64,000 bases of DNA from positions 50,976 to 114,975 of the forward strand of contig BMJD01000008.1 in the NCBI GenBank assembly GCA_014642895.1. The letters run 5' to 3'. The position numbers were made by a program, and so were the translations under genes. Shown one piece after another: positions 53,072 to 61,396 of this stretch; positions within the stretch are counted from its first letter, which is position 1, and each line of letters starts with the position of its first letter. The notes under the pieces are model-generated. The model was not told the DNA's origin, did no database searches, and saw only the letters and a list, made by a program, of their open reading frames with translations. This stretch comes from Lentibacillus populi. Its GTDB lineage: Bacteria; Bacillota; Bacilli; Bacillales; Amphibacillaceae.

Positions 53072-53280
53072 TTAAAAATTCCCAAAAAAACTTCCAATGC
53101 AGGTGATTAAACCATCAACTTTATCACCTACCCAGCCCTGCTCTTTAGCAAACCGGGATTCAACAATTCTTACTCTCACTCCAATTAGACCAACTATAAC
53201 TGTCATTTGACTTCGATTTATCTTCCATCTATGATCAACCCAAATCTTATAATGACTAGTAGCTTTAAAATTTAAATCTT
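53072..53280 (-). pseudogene. Decayed toxin tail (orphan LXG C-terminus) between two immunity genes
   Basis: An open stretch ends at TAA 53072-53074 and reads MTVIVGLIGVRVRIVESRFA from an ATG at 53206, then KEQGWVGDKVDGLITCIG and a short end. The intact toxin has TVIGGAIGAGVGIVGSWFA at residues ~461-479: T-V-I, G, I-G, V, I-V, S and F-A coincide. Zipper glycines are largely replaced, no ribosome site precedes it, and no LXG domain is attached. It is best read as a remnant of a second toxin C-terminus that came with the second immunity gene. Confidence 0.6.
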
Positions 53281-53289
53281 ATTATTAAA

Positions 53290-53937
53290 CTAATACGTAA
53301 AAACAGTGCCTGTCAAAATGAGCTGCATAGCCAATATAATCACAAAAACAATAGCAATAGGTTTATTGAAAATAAGCGGAAGTTTTTGTAAAGTTATTTG
53401 AACATAATAATTTAAACCCGAAAATAATATTGCTATATATTTGAATGTATAATCTGCAACACTATCTTTTTCTTTAAATACGTTTAATTCATATAGCGCG
53501 ATGGCCACTTTATGAAAAACAATCGAATAGACAGCTACAAGGAAATTAATTGATAATATCACAAAGTTAACAGTGCTTGGAAATGGAATACCCGCAGGCA
53601 GCATAAATAGAGATAATAATGAAGTTGATATAATCGCGATAGCCATACCAATCCATTCATTTTTGGACTTTTTTTCATATACTCTATGTTTCATAATATT
53701 CTTCTCAGGTTTTAAACAGGCAAATACGGAAAGTAAAATAAAAAGACATTCAAACAAGAAAATAAATTCAGTTACCTTATCTCCTCCATCTGACCTCCAT
53801 TCAGGTCTATTTATGGTAAACAATGTGATCATAACTGCCAGCATAATGTTAGTCTTTAAAAAAAACCATAAACCATTTTTTATAGAAAAAAATTTTTGAT
53901 TACTCTCGACATTTTTGTTTACCTGACTCTTTTCCAT
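53290..53937 (-). CDS. Polytopic membrane protein, probable LXG immunity protein (copy 1)
   Basis: 215 residues, about five membrane segments, beginning 27 bases after the toxin stop on the same strand. In LXG systems the gene directly after the toxin encodes immunity; an all-membrane immunity protein suits a toxin whose tail is a glycine-zipper membrane segment. Paralogue at 52359. No enzyme motif. Confidence 0.7.
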   Translation of the reverse strand: MEKSQVNKNVESNQKFFSIKNGLWFFLKTNIMLAVMITLFTINRPEWRSDGGDKVTEFIFLFECLFILLSVFACLKPEKNIMKHRVYEKKSKNEWIGMAIAIISTSLLSLFMLPAGIPFPSTVNFVILSINFLVAVYSIVFHKVAIALYELNVFKEKDSVADYTFKYIAILFSGLNYYVQITLQKLPLIFNKPIAIVFVIILAMQLILTGTVFTY

Positions 53938-53964
53938 TAATTATTTCCTCATTTCTGATTATAC

Positions 53965-55563
53965 TTAATTAAACAAGCCTGATACAAAGTCACTTGCATC
54001 GGATACGATACTGTCTATTCCATCGCTGATTTTCTCCTTGGTATTCTCCATAAACTTTCCAACATCCTCTACCCTGTCTTCAACCCATCGGCCAGCACTT
54101 TCTCCCCAATCTTTCACAGTATCTTCTGCAAACCAGGATCCCACAATACCAACACCTGCTCCAATTGCACCACCTATTACAGTGCCAACTCCAGGACAAA
54201 TCATTGTGCCAATTCCTGCACCAACTGTTGTAACACCGGCAACACCAGCATCAAGACCAACTCCGCCTAAAAACCTTCCACTTTTTTCGGCAAAAGATTT
54301 ATGTTTATTCTCATCACTATAAAACTCACCTGAATTGGTAGCAAAAGAAAATGCCATCCCAACATACGGAATTTTTTTAGCAAACTTAACTAGACCTTCC
54401 GTACTGCTGAACTGTCTCACTGTACTTTTTACATCCACCTTCATTTTATAATTTTTCAATTCGGTTTTATCAAATACAAGAACACTAGAGTAGCTATTTG
54501 CTATTTTTCCAAGGCTGATTTTATTTGTTTTTCCCTTTAGTCCAATTATTTCCCTAAGAACGCCGCTAGGGGCCCGTCCCGATTTTGCAATATACCGCTC
54601 TAGAGAATTGGCTGAATTTTTATCCCCATTTTGCAATATCTTATAAATAGTGCCTGCCAATTTTGAATCATATTTACCATTCGAACCTTTTATCCATTCG
54701 TCTGAAGCTTTTACAATAAAGTTTCCATCGCCGTCCTTCACCATTTTAAGCATGCCGCTATTTAAAATTTTATACGCAAGTGCACCTTTAGCAACATTGT
54801 AAGCACCGTTTAATTTCCCTAATCTGGAAAGCCAATCTGCAACTTCCCCCTGCACAGTCGAATCCCCTTGGTCAACAGACAATTTCATCGCATTATCGAT
54901 CATGCCCTCAATGACATCCGATTCCATATAGTAATTTTCCACTTCCTCAATTTGAGATGCTGTTAGAAAGACACCATTTTTCGTCCAGCCCTGAATCTTC
55001 GTGACAAATTGGGCAATTTGATTGGCCGAATCAGCTGAATTTTCCAGTTTGGAAGTACCGTCTTCATCAAGCTCGGTACATTTAGTGAGCGTTTCTTGAA
55101 TCGTGGACCGTGCACCTGACATATGAAAGTCAAAGTCTATTGTTTTAACTGAATCATGAGGAACCAGGTCACTAACCTCATTATAATGGCTATTAATATC
55201 GTCAACAATTTCATGTGTTAAGTTATCAAGTTTATTTAATCCCTCCTTCACATCATTTTCAATAAATTCTTCGCGTACGAGACCATTATTATTCTCAAAT
55301 GACTCAACTAAACCTTTTATTTCCTTTAAGACATTAATATATTCCTCCAAAAACAAGTTAAATAGAATGACAGCTGGGAAATGAAGTGTCATAAAATGTT
55401 CTCTGATTGCATCCCCTCCCTTACCTTCCAGAGCGTCATCAAGATCAATCAATTTATTCATCTCATCACGAAGGGTTAAAATTTGCTCTTTTTCTTTCTC
55501 TTTCTTCCTGACGATTTCCTCTATTCCATTCACAACTTCAGACACCTTGATTACCTTCATCAT
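53965..55563 (-). CDS. LXG-domain type VII secretion toxin with glycine-zipper C-terminus
   Basis: 532 residues. Residues ~1-200 are the helical LXG domain (MKVIKVSEVVNGIEEIVRKK, LDDALEGKGGDAIREHF, HEIVDDINSHYNEVSDLV), followed by a linker region and, from ~430, GGVGLDAGVAGVTTVGAGIG continuing through repeated GxxxG-type glycines to ~477, then a charged amphipathic end (DTVKDWGESAGRWVEDRV). No nuclease or ADP-ribosyl motif is visible. Glycine-zipper LXG tails in streptococci permeabilise membranes, so membrane disruption is the inferred activity. It follows DUF5082 and DUF5344 partner genes. The core secretion genes (EssC, YukE) are outside the window. Confidence 0.85.
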   Translation of the reverse strand: MMKVIKVSEVVNGIEEIVRKKEKEKEQILTLRDEMNKLIDLDDALEGKGGDAIREHFMTLHFPAVILFNLFLEEYINVLKEIKGLVESFENNNGLVREEFIENDVKEGLNKLDNLTHEIVDDINSHYNEVSDLVPHDSVKTIDFDFHMSGARSTIQETLTKCTELDEDGTSKLENSADSANQIAQFVTKIQGWTKNGVFLTASQIEEVENYYMESDVIEGMIDNAMKLSVDQGDSTVQGEVADWLSRLGKLNGAYNVAKGALAYKILNSGMLKMVKDGDGNFIVKASDEWIKGSNGKYDSKLAGTIYKILQNGDKNSANSLERYIAKSGRAPSGVLREIIGLKGKTNKISLGKIANSYSSVLVFDKTELKNYKMKVDVKSTVRQFSSTEGLVKFAKKIPYVGMAFSFATNSGEFYSDENKHKSFAEKSGRFLGGVGLDAGVAGVTTVGAGIGTMICPGVGTVIGGAIGAGVGIVGSWFAEDTVKDWGESAGRWVEDRVEDVGKFMENTKEKISDGIDSIVSDASDFVSGLFN

Positions 55564-55603
55564 TTTAACTCCTTAATTCCATACTTAACAGCTAAAGTAC
55601 AGG

Positions 55604-55888
55604 CTATTTAACGGGCTGCGGTCCCGTTTGATTGGCAATATTTTCATCCGTATCCACATACGCCTGAACGGCTTCGTCCACATTCTTTTCCACTTTGATT
55701 AACGCAGCCTTATAATCATTTAGCGCCTGGTAATATTTTTCTTCGATGTTCTTCATTTTTTCAAGGAAGTCTAACACAGATGTTGGAAAATCGGGGTTTG
55801 GATTTGTTGTTTCCAGTTCCTCTGTATTTGCTTTCAAACTGGTTAAAACAGGCTTTACTTTTTCTGGCTGAACATTAATTTCCGGCAT
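55604..55888 (-). CDS. DUF5344 (YwqI-like) LXG partner protein
   Basis: 94 residues, helical hairpin-like: MPEINVQPEKVKPVLTSLKA, then a coiled-coil centre (EEKYYQALNDYKAALIKVEK). Matches the size and place of YwqI. These small proteins bind the LXG domain and help target it to the type VII apparatus. Two bases after the DUF5082 gene. Confidence 0.8.
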   Translation of the reverse strand: MPEINVQPEKVKPVLTSLKANTEELETTNPNPDFPTSVLDFLEKMKNIEEKYYQALNDYKAALIKVEKNVDEAVQAYVDTDENIANQTGPQPVK

Positions 55889-55890
55889 AA

Positions 55891-56283
55891 TTAATCATCC
55901 TCCATTTCTCTTAATTGCCTAATACGGTAGCGATTTGTTTCAATCGAACTGGAAAGATCCAAGTTAGCTTTCTTTAACCGTTCGATTGCATTAGCAATAT
56001 TATCAAGAAGGATCCCGACTTGGGTGTTCATCATATTGTTATATTCCTGTTTAATATTTTCCCGCTTATCTAAAAAGTCGTTCGTATGCTTACCCTGCCA
56101 TGTTTCACTTGAAAGATCCGGCTGATTAACGGCACCTTTTTGCATACTAAGCTCATCCTGATCAGCAATGATTTTGATTTTGGAATCCTCCAGCCTCCCA
56201 ATTTTCTCATTATTATCTTTTATCACACCATTAAAGGTCGAAATTTCACTCGTCAATTGGCTTATTTGATAAGAATTATCCAT
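55891..56283 (-). CDS. DUF5082 (YwqH-like) LXG partner protein
   Basis: 130 residues from the ATG at 56283 (GAGGG 8 bases before). Coiled coil throughout with a WQG turn in the middle (SSETWQGKHTNDF), the helix-WxG-helix design of type VII substrates and their partners. First gene of the operon, as ywqH is in B. subtilis. Confidence 0.8.
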   Translation of the reverse strand: MDNSYQISQLTSEISTFNGVIKDNNEKIGRLEDSKIKIIADQDELSMQKGAVNQPDLSSETWQGKHTNDFLDKRENIKQEYNNMMNTQVGILLDNIANAIERLKKANLDLSSSIETNRYRIRQLREMEDD

Positions 56284-56554
56284 TCTATAATCCCTCATTT
56301 TATGATTATAAAGTCCCGCGATCAAAAAACCTCAATATTATGTATTAGTATATATGAATAGGAAGAAATAATAAATTGAATTGTGAAAATTTAATTCCCT
56401 TATCCCTATTATATACCAATAAATGTATTTAAACCGAGTCTATTTATTTCTTTCTTTCTTTCTAATTTATCACGCATTAACCAACTTAAAATCCGGGCAC
56501 AAATATCAAACCGAGCTGATTCAAAGTCAGAACTAAACTACCCCGAGCTTTTTT

Positions 56555-56674
56555 ATGATCCATGCACAAGATCATGTTATGACTGCGAAAGCTGAATTGC
56601 AATTAGTTAAACGAATGATTAAGCAATTAAAGATAACTGAACGATTAGAAAAGCGAATTGTTCTGGAAAAATAA
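56555..56674 (+). CDS. Possible 39-residue ORF (weak)
   Basis: Starts MIHAQDHVMTAKAELQLVKR and ends RLEKRIVLEK: a continuous charged amphipathic helix that looks protein-like. There is no ribosome site, but a strong terminator follows 60 bases later. It may be a gene fragment or part of a small RNA. Confidence 0.25.
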   Translation: MIHAQDHVMTAKAELQLVKRMIKQLKITERLEKRIVLEK

Positions 56675-56733
56675 AGTGAAACTCCATTAACTGAGGGTAA
56701 GTGCAGCTCGTTAACGCGTGATAAATCCTTTGA

Positions 56734-56768
56734 AAAAACTTAACGCTTCTTTGCAGCGTTAAGTTTTT
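56734..56768 (+). terminator. Strong orphan terminator
   Basis: Perfect 14-bp stem AAAAACTTAACGCT / AGCGTTAAGTTTTT with a 7-base loop. No established gene on either strand ends here: the toxin operon starts at 56283 and runs left, and yutJ starts at 56946 and runs right. The ~660-base gap is otherwise AT-rich without clear content. Confidence 0.8.
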
Positions 56769-56945
56769 CCGTTATTCTTATACATCATAAACAAATAGGG
56801 AAATGAGTAATGGTTTCATTCCTTGGTCGTATTTAGCGTATTAATCGCATTATGCACACAATCTCTAGTCTTTCCATGCTACTTTTGTTATCCTGTAGTG
56901 GGTAATAAAAATACGTATATTAATAGATAGAGATGGGGTTGTGTT

Positions 56946-58007
56946 ATGAAAAGACTGGTCATATTAGGCGGCGGCTACGGAGGGGTTAAAATCGTCGCCG
57001 GGCTGCTGAATCACCATCTGTCTGAGGATGTTGAAATTACTGTTGTAGACAGAAATCCTTATCAATCACTGAAAACGGAATTTTATTCCATCGCGGCCGG
57101 AACATCTGCCGATAAAGATGTCCGTGTGAACTTTCCGGATGATGAACGTGTCCGCTATGAGTTTGGCGAGATCATTGAAATTGACACGGAAAATCAGGAA
57201 ATCGTATTGAAAGGAAGAACAGAACACATTCCATACGATTACCTGGTCGTCGCACTCGGCTGTGAAGATAATTATCACGGTATTGAAGGGGCAGAGGAAT
57301 ATACCGAGAGTGTTCAGACATTCGCAAGAGCACGATATACTGGTGTAGCTGTCGGAAATTTGAAAGCGTACGGAAAGGTTGCTATTGTCGGTGCCGGATT
57401 GAGCGGCATTGAAGTAGCCGCCGAAATAAGAGAAAGCAGACCGGATTTAAACATTCGTCTTCTCGACCGGGGAGCTTCCGTATTGAAGGCGTTTAATTCG
57501 AAAATCCAGGAATATGTGGAGTCCTGGTTTTTTGAAAACAATGTGGAAGTGCTGCATCATGCCAACGTAGAATATGTGGAAAAAGACGGTGTATGCAATA
57601 ATGGAGTATGTTTTGTAAACGATGTGACAATCTGGACTGCAGGTGTTCGTCCGCATTATCTAGCAAGAGGATTGCCATTTGCAAAAGATGAACAGGACAA
57701 AATTATCGTAAATGATTTTTTTCAAGTACCGGAGAATACCAATGTTTACGTAGTAGGAGATTGTGCATCTTCGGTTCATTCACCAAGTGGGCAGCTGGCG
57801 ATGCAACAAGGAGAACAAATTGCCGATATTCTGCTTGCCGTATTACATGATAAAACACCAAAGAAACCGAAAGAAATCAAATTAAAAGGGACGCTCGGTT
57901 CACTTGGCAAGTCTGATGGATTTGGCAATATGTTTCAACAGCCGTTTACCGGGCTCGTACCGCGGATCGCAAAATCCGGTGTACTTTGGCTAAGTAAACG
58001 GCATTAA
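56946..58007 (+). CDS. yutJ: Type II NADH dehydrogenase-like FAD oxidoreductase, YutJ-like
   Basis: 353 residues. FAD motif LVILGGGYGGVKIVAGL, NAD motif KVAIVGAGLSGIEVAAEIRE, and the second FAD motif NVYVVGDCASS are intact. The C-terminal ~50 residues are shorter than in respiratory NDH-2, with a single amphipathic stretch (IAKSGVLWLSKRH), as in YutJ. A paired Cys (GVCNNGVC) near residue 220 is unusual. Electron acceptor unknown. Confidence 0.87.
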   Translation: MKRLVILGGGYGGVKIVAGLLNHHLSEDVEITVVDRNPYQSLKTEFYSIAAGTSADKDVRVNFPDDERVRYEFGEIIEIDTENQEIVLKGRTEHIPYDYLVVALGCEDNYHGIEGAEEYTESVQTFARARYTGVAVGNLKAYGKVAIVGAGLSGIEVAAEIRESRPDLNIRLLDRGASVLKAFNSKIQEYVESWFFENNVEVLHHANVEYVEKDGVCNNGVCFVNDVTIWTAGVRPHYLARGLPFAKDEQDKIIVNDFFQVPENTNVYVVGDCASSVHSPSGQLAMQQGEQIADILLAVLHDKTPKKPKEIKLKGTLGSLGKSDGFGNMFQQPFTGLVPRIAKSGVLWLSKRH

Positions 58008-58204
58008 ACTAGTGCGAGATCATTCCAGGATTTTTTCAAATAATATCTTAGTCAGACGGGTAGCCAGATTTATCCGGTACCCGTTCTTTCATTCTCTGCC
58101 TCGCGTCTTGTCTGGATATTTTTCTTTATTGAAATTACTGGTTTCGGTTATTCTTCATTATTTTGGGAAAAATAATCGTGATCAATCAAAAAGGAGGCAA
58201 AAAT

Positions 58205-58642
58205 ATGGCTCTTGTACCATATGATCCATTTAGACAACTTGCAAATATCAGAAAGGAGTTTGATCACTTCTTTTCCGATTTCCCTTCCACCTTTGGATCT
58301 GAATATAATTTAGGCAGTATTCGAGTGGATGTACATGAAACGGAGAATGAGGTAATTGCAACATGTGATATCCCTGGTTTGGAAAGCAAGGAAGATGTGG
58401 ATATAGACATTGAACAAAATACATTGATATTAAGTGGATCCATCAGCAAGACAAATGAAATCAACGAGGAAAATATGCATCGAAAAGAGCGCTTTTCCGG
58501 TCGCTTCCATCGGCATATCTCATTGCCATCACCCGTATCACATGAAGGCGTAAAAGCTACGTATAAGAATGGCGTCCTTGAGGTAAAAATGCCAAAAAAA
58601 ATGAAGGAAAACCGGAAGAAAATTGACGTCGAGTTTCATTGA
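58205..58642 (+). CDS. Small heat shock protein, Hsp20/alpha-crystallin
   Basis: 145 residues from the ATG at 58205, preceded by AAAAAGGAGGCAAAAAT. N-terminal DPFRQLANIRKEFDHFFSDF, the alpha-crystallin domain (RVDVHETENEVIATCDIPG, RFHRHISLPSPV), the conserved A-x-x-x-N-G-V-L (ATYKNGVLEVKMPK) and a short C-terminal tail. ATP-independent chaperone. No CIRCE element is seen. Confidence 0.93.
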   Translation: MALVPYDPFRQLANIRKEFDHFFSDFPSTFGSEYNLGSIRVDVHETENEVIATCDIPGLESKEDVDIDIEQNTLILSGSISKTNEINEENMHRKERFSGRFHRHISLPSPVSHEGVKATYKNGVLEVKMPKKMKENRKKIDVEFH

Positions 58643-58680
58643 GGTCTTGTACTTCCCGAAGTTTTCCGAATAATATGCAG

Positions 58681-58790
58681 GAGGCTGGGACATAACCCTA
58701 TAAGAATGATAAACCACATGATTTCATGCGGTTTTATTTTCTCAATTTGTACTAAAATCAGTGAGAGTTTTCAACTTACGTCCCAGCCTC
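58681..58790. repeat. 110-bp dispersed-repeat-type element (GAGGCTGGGAC ends)
   Basis: Ends GAGGCTGGGAC (58681-58691) and GTCCCAGCCTC (58780-58790) are perfect 11-bp inverted repeats, followed by TTTTTTATTTT. Inside is a second hairpin AAACC.CATGA / TCATG.GGTTT then TTTTATTTT. Elements with the same ends are, from memory, common between genes in related Firmicutes. It can act as a terminator for both convergent neighbours. Confidence 0.7.
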
Positions 58791-58794
58791 TTTT

Positions 58795-59547
58795 TTATTT
58801 TCCCATATGGTGAGGATCTTGGTGGAAGGAATTTTTCCTCCCTTCAAATGGAAACAAGTTAAGCTCCTTAGCTCTTACTGCATGTTTATTCATAATTTCG
58901 TCTAAAAGCTGTTCCGGATTTTTCCCGTTCGTATCGAGACCCAGCTTCTCGGCTGACCGCATAATCTTTTTATCCTGAATCTCCTTAGCAATGGTGTACT
59001 CATCTTTTCCCTTCATATCAACGCCTAATTTGTCCGCTTCTTTTTTCAAATAGTGTTTAAATATTTCCTGTTTAATTGATTCCATATCCTTGTCATCTGT
59101 CTTGATTCCAAGCTCTTCTGCCTTTTGCTTCAGCTTAGCCTCATAAACTTCTTTGGCAAGCGTTTCAGGGTCTTTTCCCTCTGTCTTGATTCCCAGCTTC
59201 TTTGCCATTTGTTTTACCTTTTCATGATGTACTTTGTCCGCAAGCTCGTCTATATCTTTTCCTTCTGTTTTAATTCCTAATTCTTTGGCAGCTCGCTTTA
59301 TTTCTGCCTCATATACCTCTCGTGCCAATGTTTCCGTATCCTTGCCCTTTGTTTTAATTCCCAGTTCCTCTGCGCGCTTTTTAATCAATGCTTCACTGTT
59401 ATGAAAGCCGTACCTGTTGGCACTCTGATCGGGTTCCAGATTCCTCGATTGATTGGCATCAATCGCTGCCACATCACCGGGGGATTGGATAAAAATACCG
59501 AAACCAAGCACCACGGCGAATACTATGAAAAGTCCTTTTTTCATCAT
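58795..59547 (-). CDS. Secreted repeat protein with six ELGIKTxGKD repeats
   Basis: 250 residues from the ATG at 59547 (AGGAGG 9 bases before). A signal peptide (MMKKGLFIVFAVVLGFGIFI, cleavage near DVAA) precedes six repeats of about 36 residues with the form A.ELGIKT.GKD.E.LA.EVYEAK.K. Repeats 1-4 are close; 5-6 diverge. The C-terminus is RKNSFHQDPHHMGK, rich in His. Strongly charged and helical. No anchor motif; likely secreted. Repeats resemble those of uncharacterised Bacillaceae secreted proteins; function unknown. Confidence 0.7.
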   Translation of the reverse strand: MMKKGLFIVFAVVLGFGIFIQSPGDVAAIDANQSRNLEPDQSANRYGFHNSEALIKKRAEELGIKTKGKDTETLAREVYEAEIKRAAKELGIKTEGKDIDELADKVHHEKVKQMAKKLGIKTEGKDPETLAKEVYEAKLKQKAEELGIKTDDKDMESIKQEIFKHYLKKEADKLGVDMKGKDEYTIAKEIQDKKIMRSAEKLGLDTNGKNPEQLLDEIMNKHAVRAKELNLFPFEGRKNSFHQDPHHMGK

Positions 59548-59673
59548 GTTCATCTTCCTCCTGTTGTTGTATTTACTACGATCGCCATGAACACTCTTAG
59601 CTTTTCCAAATACGGAGAATAAATGAATGAAAAACATAGAACTTTATTTTTAAAAACATTCAAATTGAGACTT

Positions 59674-59823
59674 AGAAAAGCGCAAGCGCCCGTTTAGCAA
59701 CGTACAAACTGGAGCACTCCGCAATGAGATAAAGGAAACACGGTGAGCTGGAAGCGAACCGATGCTGACTTATCGTAGTGAAGGAGTGTGAAGTTTGCTA
59801 GTTGCTGGGCGCTGGAGCTGGAC
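59674..59823. repeat. ~150-bp dispersed-repeat-type element (AGAAAAGCGCAAGCGCC start)
   Basis: Begins AGAAAAGCGCAAGCGCC and ends GGGCGCTGGAGCTGGAC. GCGCCCGTTTAGCAA near the left end pairs imperfectly with TTGCTAGTTGCTGGGCGC near the right end. This start/end pair recurs widely between genes in Bacillaceae as far as I know. GC-rich compared with its flanks, no ORF, a structured RNA or mobile relic. Confidence 0.65.
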
Positions 59824-59961
59824 ATGGCCAACTCTGATGTAAGCAGAATAGAGCCTAAATTTTTATACTTTCTTTACCTATAAAATAAATATAGCCAAAA
59901 AATACCTTGTCTAATGAATATGTAGCAATTGTCCTCCTTTCATCCAATCTCCTAGTAATAA

Positions 59962-59998
59962 AACAAACGGTGTTAACCCTATGGCCACACCGTTTGTT
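59962..59998 (-). terminator. Terminator of the 50-residue hydrophilic protein gene
   Basis: Perfect 12-bp arms AACAAACGGTGT / ACACCGTTTGTT, 7 bases past the stop codon. Confidence 0.8.
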
Positions 59999-60005
59999 AT
60001 GCATA

Positions 60006-60158
60006 TCAGTCTTCTTTCTTGCTAATATACTCGTTTAGTTCTTCTCCACCTTGGCTATTATGGTTTTTGAATTGACTCTTCCTGCCATTTCTATGCTCCC
60101 CGTTGTTACTGTTTTCTTTGAACATATTATTTTTTCTTTCTTTGTTAACCATGTTCAT
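60006..60158 (-). CDS. Small hydrophilic Asn/Lys-rich protein, unknown
   Basis: 50 residues, MNMVNKERKNNMFKENSNNG followed by EHRNGRKSQFKNHNSQ and an acidic end EELNEYISKKED. GGAAAGGGGG lies just before, best placed for the second Met (start 60152). Very hydrophilic and probably disordered, like small spore or stress proteins, but I match no family. The terminator directly downstream supports it. Confidence 0.55.
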   Translation of the reverse strand: MNMVNKERKNNMFKENSNNGEHRNGRKSQFKNHNSQGGEELNEYISKKED

Positions 60159-60254
60159 GCCCCCTTTCCAAAAGCAGAATCAGGTTAGTTTTTGAAATTG
60201 GGGATGCTTTATTCATGGACAACTTTACCCGAAAACACGTCTATCTTTTACAAG

Positions 60255-61163
60255 CTAATCCCATTGATACGGTGTCTGCTGATAAACATAATAATTAAGC
60301 CAATTTGAAAAAAGCAAATGCGTATGGGATCGCCATGTATTAAGTGGCTGTTCATCTGCATCATTGTCTGGAAAATAATTTTTCGGAATCTCCGTATCAA
60401 GCCCTTTACGAAGATCGCGTGTATATTCCTCAGCCAGTGTTGTTGCATCATACTCCAAATGACCGGTAATCATGATATGCTTGGCATCTTTAGACATAAT
60501 AATAAACGCTTCAGCCTCCTCTGAGGACGAAAGCAGGATTAGTCGCGGATCCTGCTCAATCTCTTCCATTGGAACAGCTGTATATCTTGAGTGGGGGGCA
60601 TTAAATTCATCCTCAAATCCGCGTACAAGCTCGATTGTTGGGTCGGTTATCCGATGTTTAAAAACACCAAATAATTTTTTCGGAAGTGCATACTTACCAA
60701 TGCGATAATGATAATACAATGCCGCCTGCGCCCCCCAGCATATGTGTAAGCAAGAGGTCACATTGGTTTTCGACCATTCCATTATGTTCGTTAGCTCATT
60801 CCAATAGTTTACGTCTTCAAATTCCAGATGCTCAATGGGTGCTCCTGTAATAATCATTCCATCAAAACGGCGATTCTTGATATCTGCAAATGTCAGGTAA
60901 AATGTATCCAGATGTGATTTACTAACGTTCTTGGATTCATGTGTTGTCATTCTCAAAAAACTAATATTTACTTGTAATGGAGTATTCCCTAACAATCTTA
61001 ACAGCTGTAACTCGGTGCGTTCTTTTTCAGGCATCAGATTTAAAATGATGATGTTAAGTGGACGAATGTCCTGGGTTCTGGCCCGATCCTCATCCATTAC
61101 AAAGATCTTTTCCCCTTTTAGCGCCTCTCTAGCTGGCAATTCTTTCGGTATGTTAATTGGCAA
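60255..61163 (-). CDS. metA: Homoserine O-acetyltransferase MetA
   Basis: 302 residues; TTG start with AAGGGAGTGG. Catalytic Cys142 ([10 protein letters not shown]), His in MITGHLEYD and Glu in the following segment are present. Residue 111 is Glu (GAPIE), the residue that selects acetyl-CoA in Bacillus MetA; Gly here would mean succinyl-CoA. So the likely reaction is O-acetylation of L-homoserine, the first step of methionine synthesis. It has a close sigma-A promoter and no S-box in the short leader. Confidence 0.93.
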   Translation of the reverse strand: MPINIPKELPAREALKGEKIFVMDEDRARTQDIRPLNIIILNLMPEKERTELQLLRLLGNTPLQVNISFLRMTTHESKNVSKSHLDTFYLTFADIKNRRFDGMIITGAPIEHLEFEDVNYWNELTNIMEWSKTNVTSCLHICWGAQAALYYHYRIGKYALPKKLFGVFKHRITDPTIELVRGFEDEFNAPHSRYTAVPMEEIEQDPRLILLSSSEEAEAFIIMSKDAKHIMITGHLEYDATTLAEEYTRDLRKGLDTEIPKNYFPDNDADEQPLNTWRSHTHLLFSNWLNYYVYQQTPYQWD

Positions 61164-61204
61164 CCTGCACCACTCCCTTTAGTATCATTGAATAATTGTC
61201 TTCT

Positions 61205-61233
61205 ATTATAGAGTTAGGGAAATATTATGGCAA
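61205..61233 (-). promoter_or_regulatory. Sigma-A promoter of metA
   Basis: Minus strand TTGCCA, 17 bases, TATAAT, ending about 42 bases before the start codon. The leader is too short for an S-box riboswitch. Confidence 0.75.
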
Positions 61234-61396
61234 TTGGAACGGGTTATTTTTTTAACTTTTTATTTTAACGTTTGTATGTCCAGCTCTGATATGTCCCATA
61301 TGCAAAAAATGCAAAGCACCTCAAGCTTTGTCATCCTTCAAAATTCCAGTTATAATTGTAGTTAAAGTTAAAATTTTTTCGGAGGTATCATAAAAC

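Noticed and set aside
51415..56283. A complete type VII secretion system.
   Set aside because: Only substrates, partners and immunity genes are here; EssC/YukE-type core genes are not in the window.
57493..57684. Open frames antisense to the yutJ-like gene.
   Set aside because: Shadows of a well-supported gene; no ribosome sites or family features.
61164..61320. An S-box (SAM) riboswitch upstream of metA.
   Set aside because: A clear TTGCCA-N17-TATAAT promoter leaves a leader of ~35 bases.
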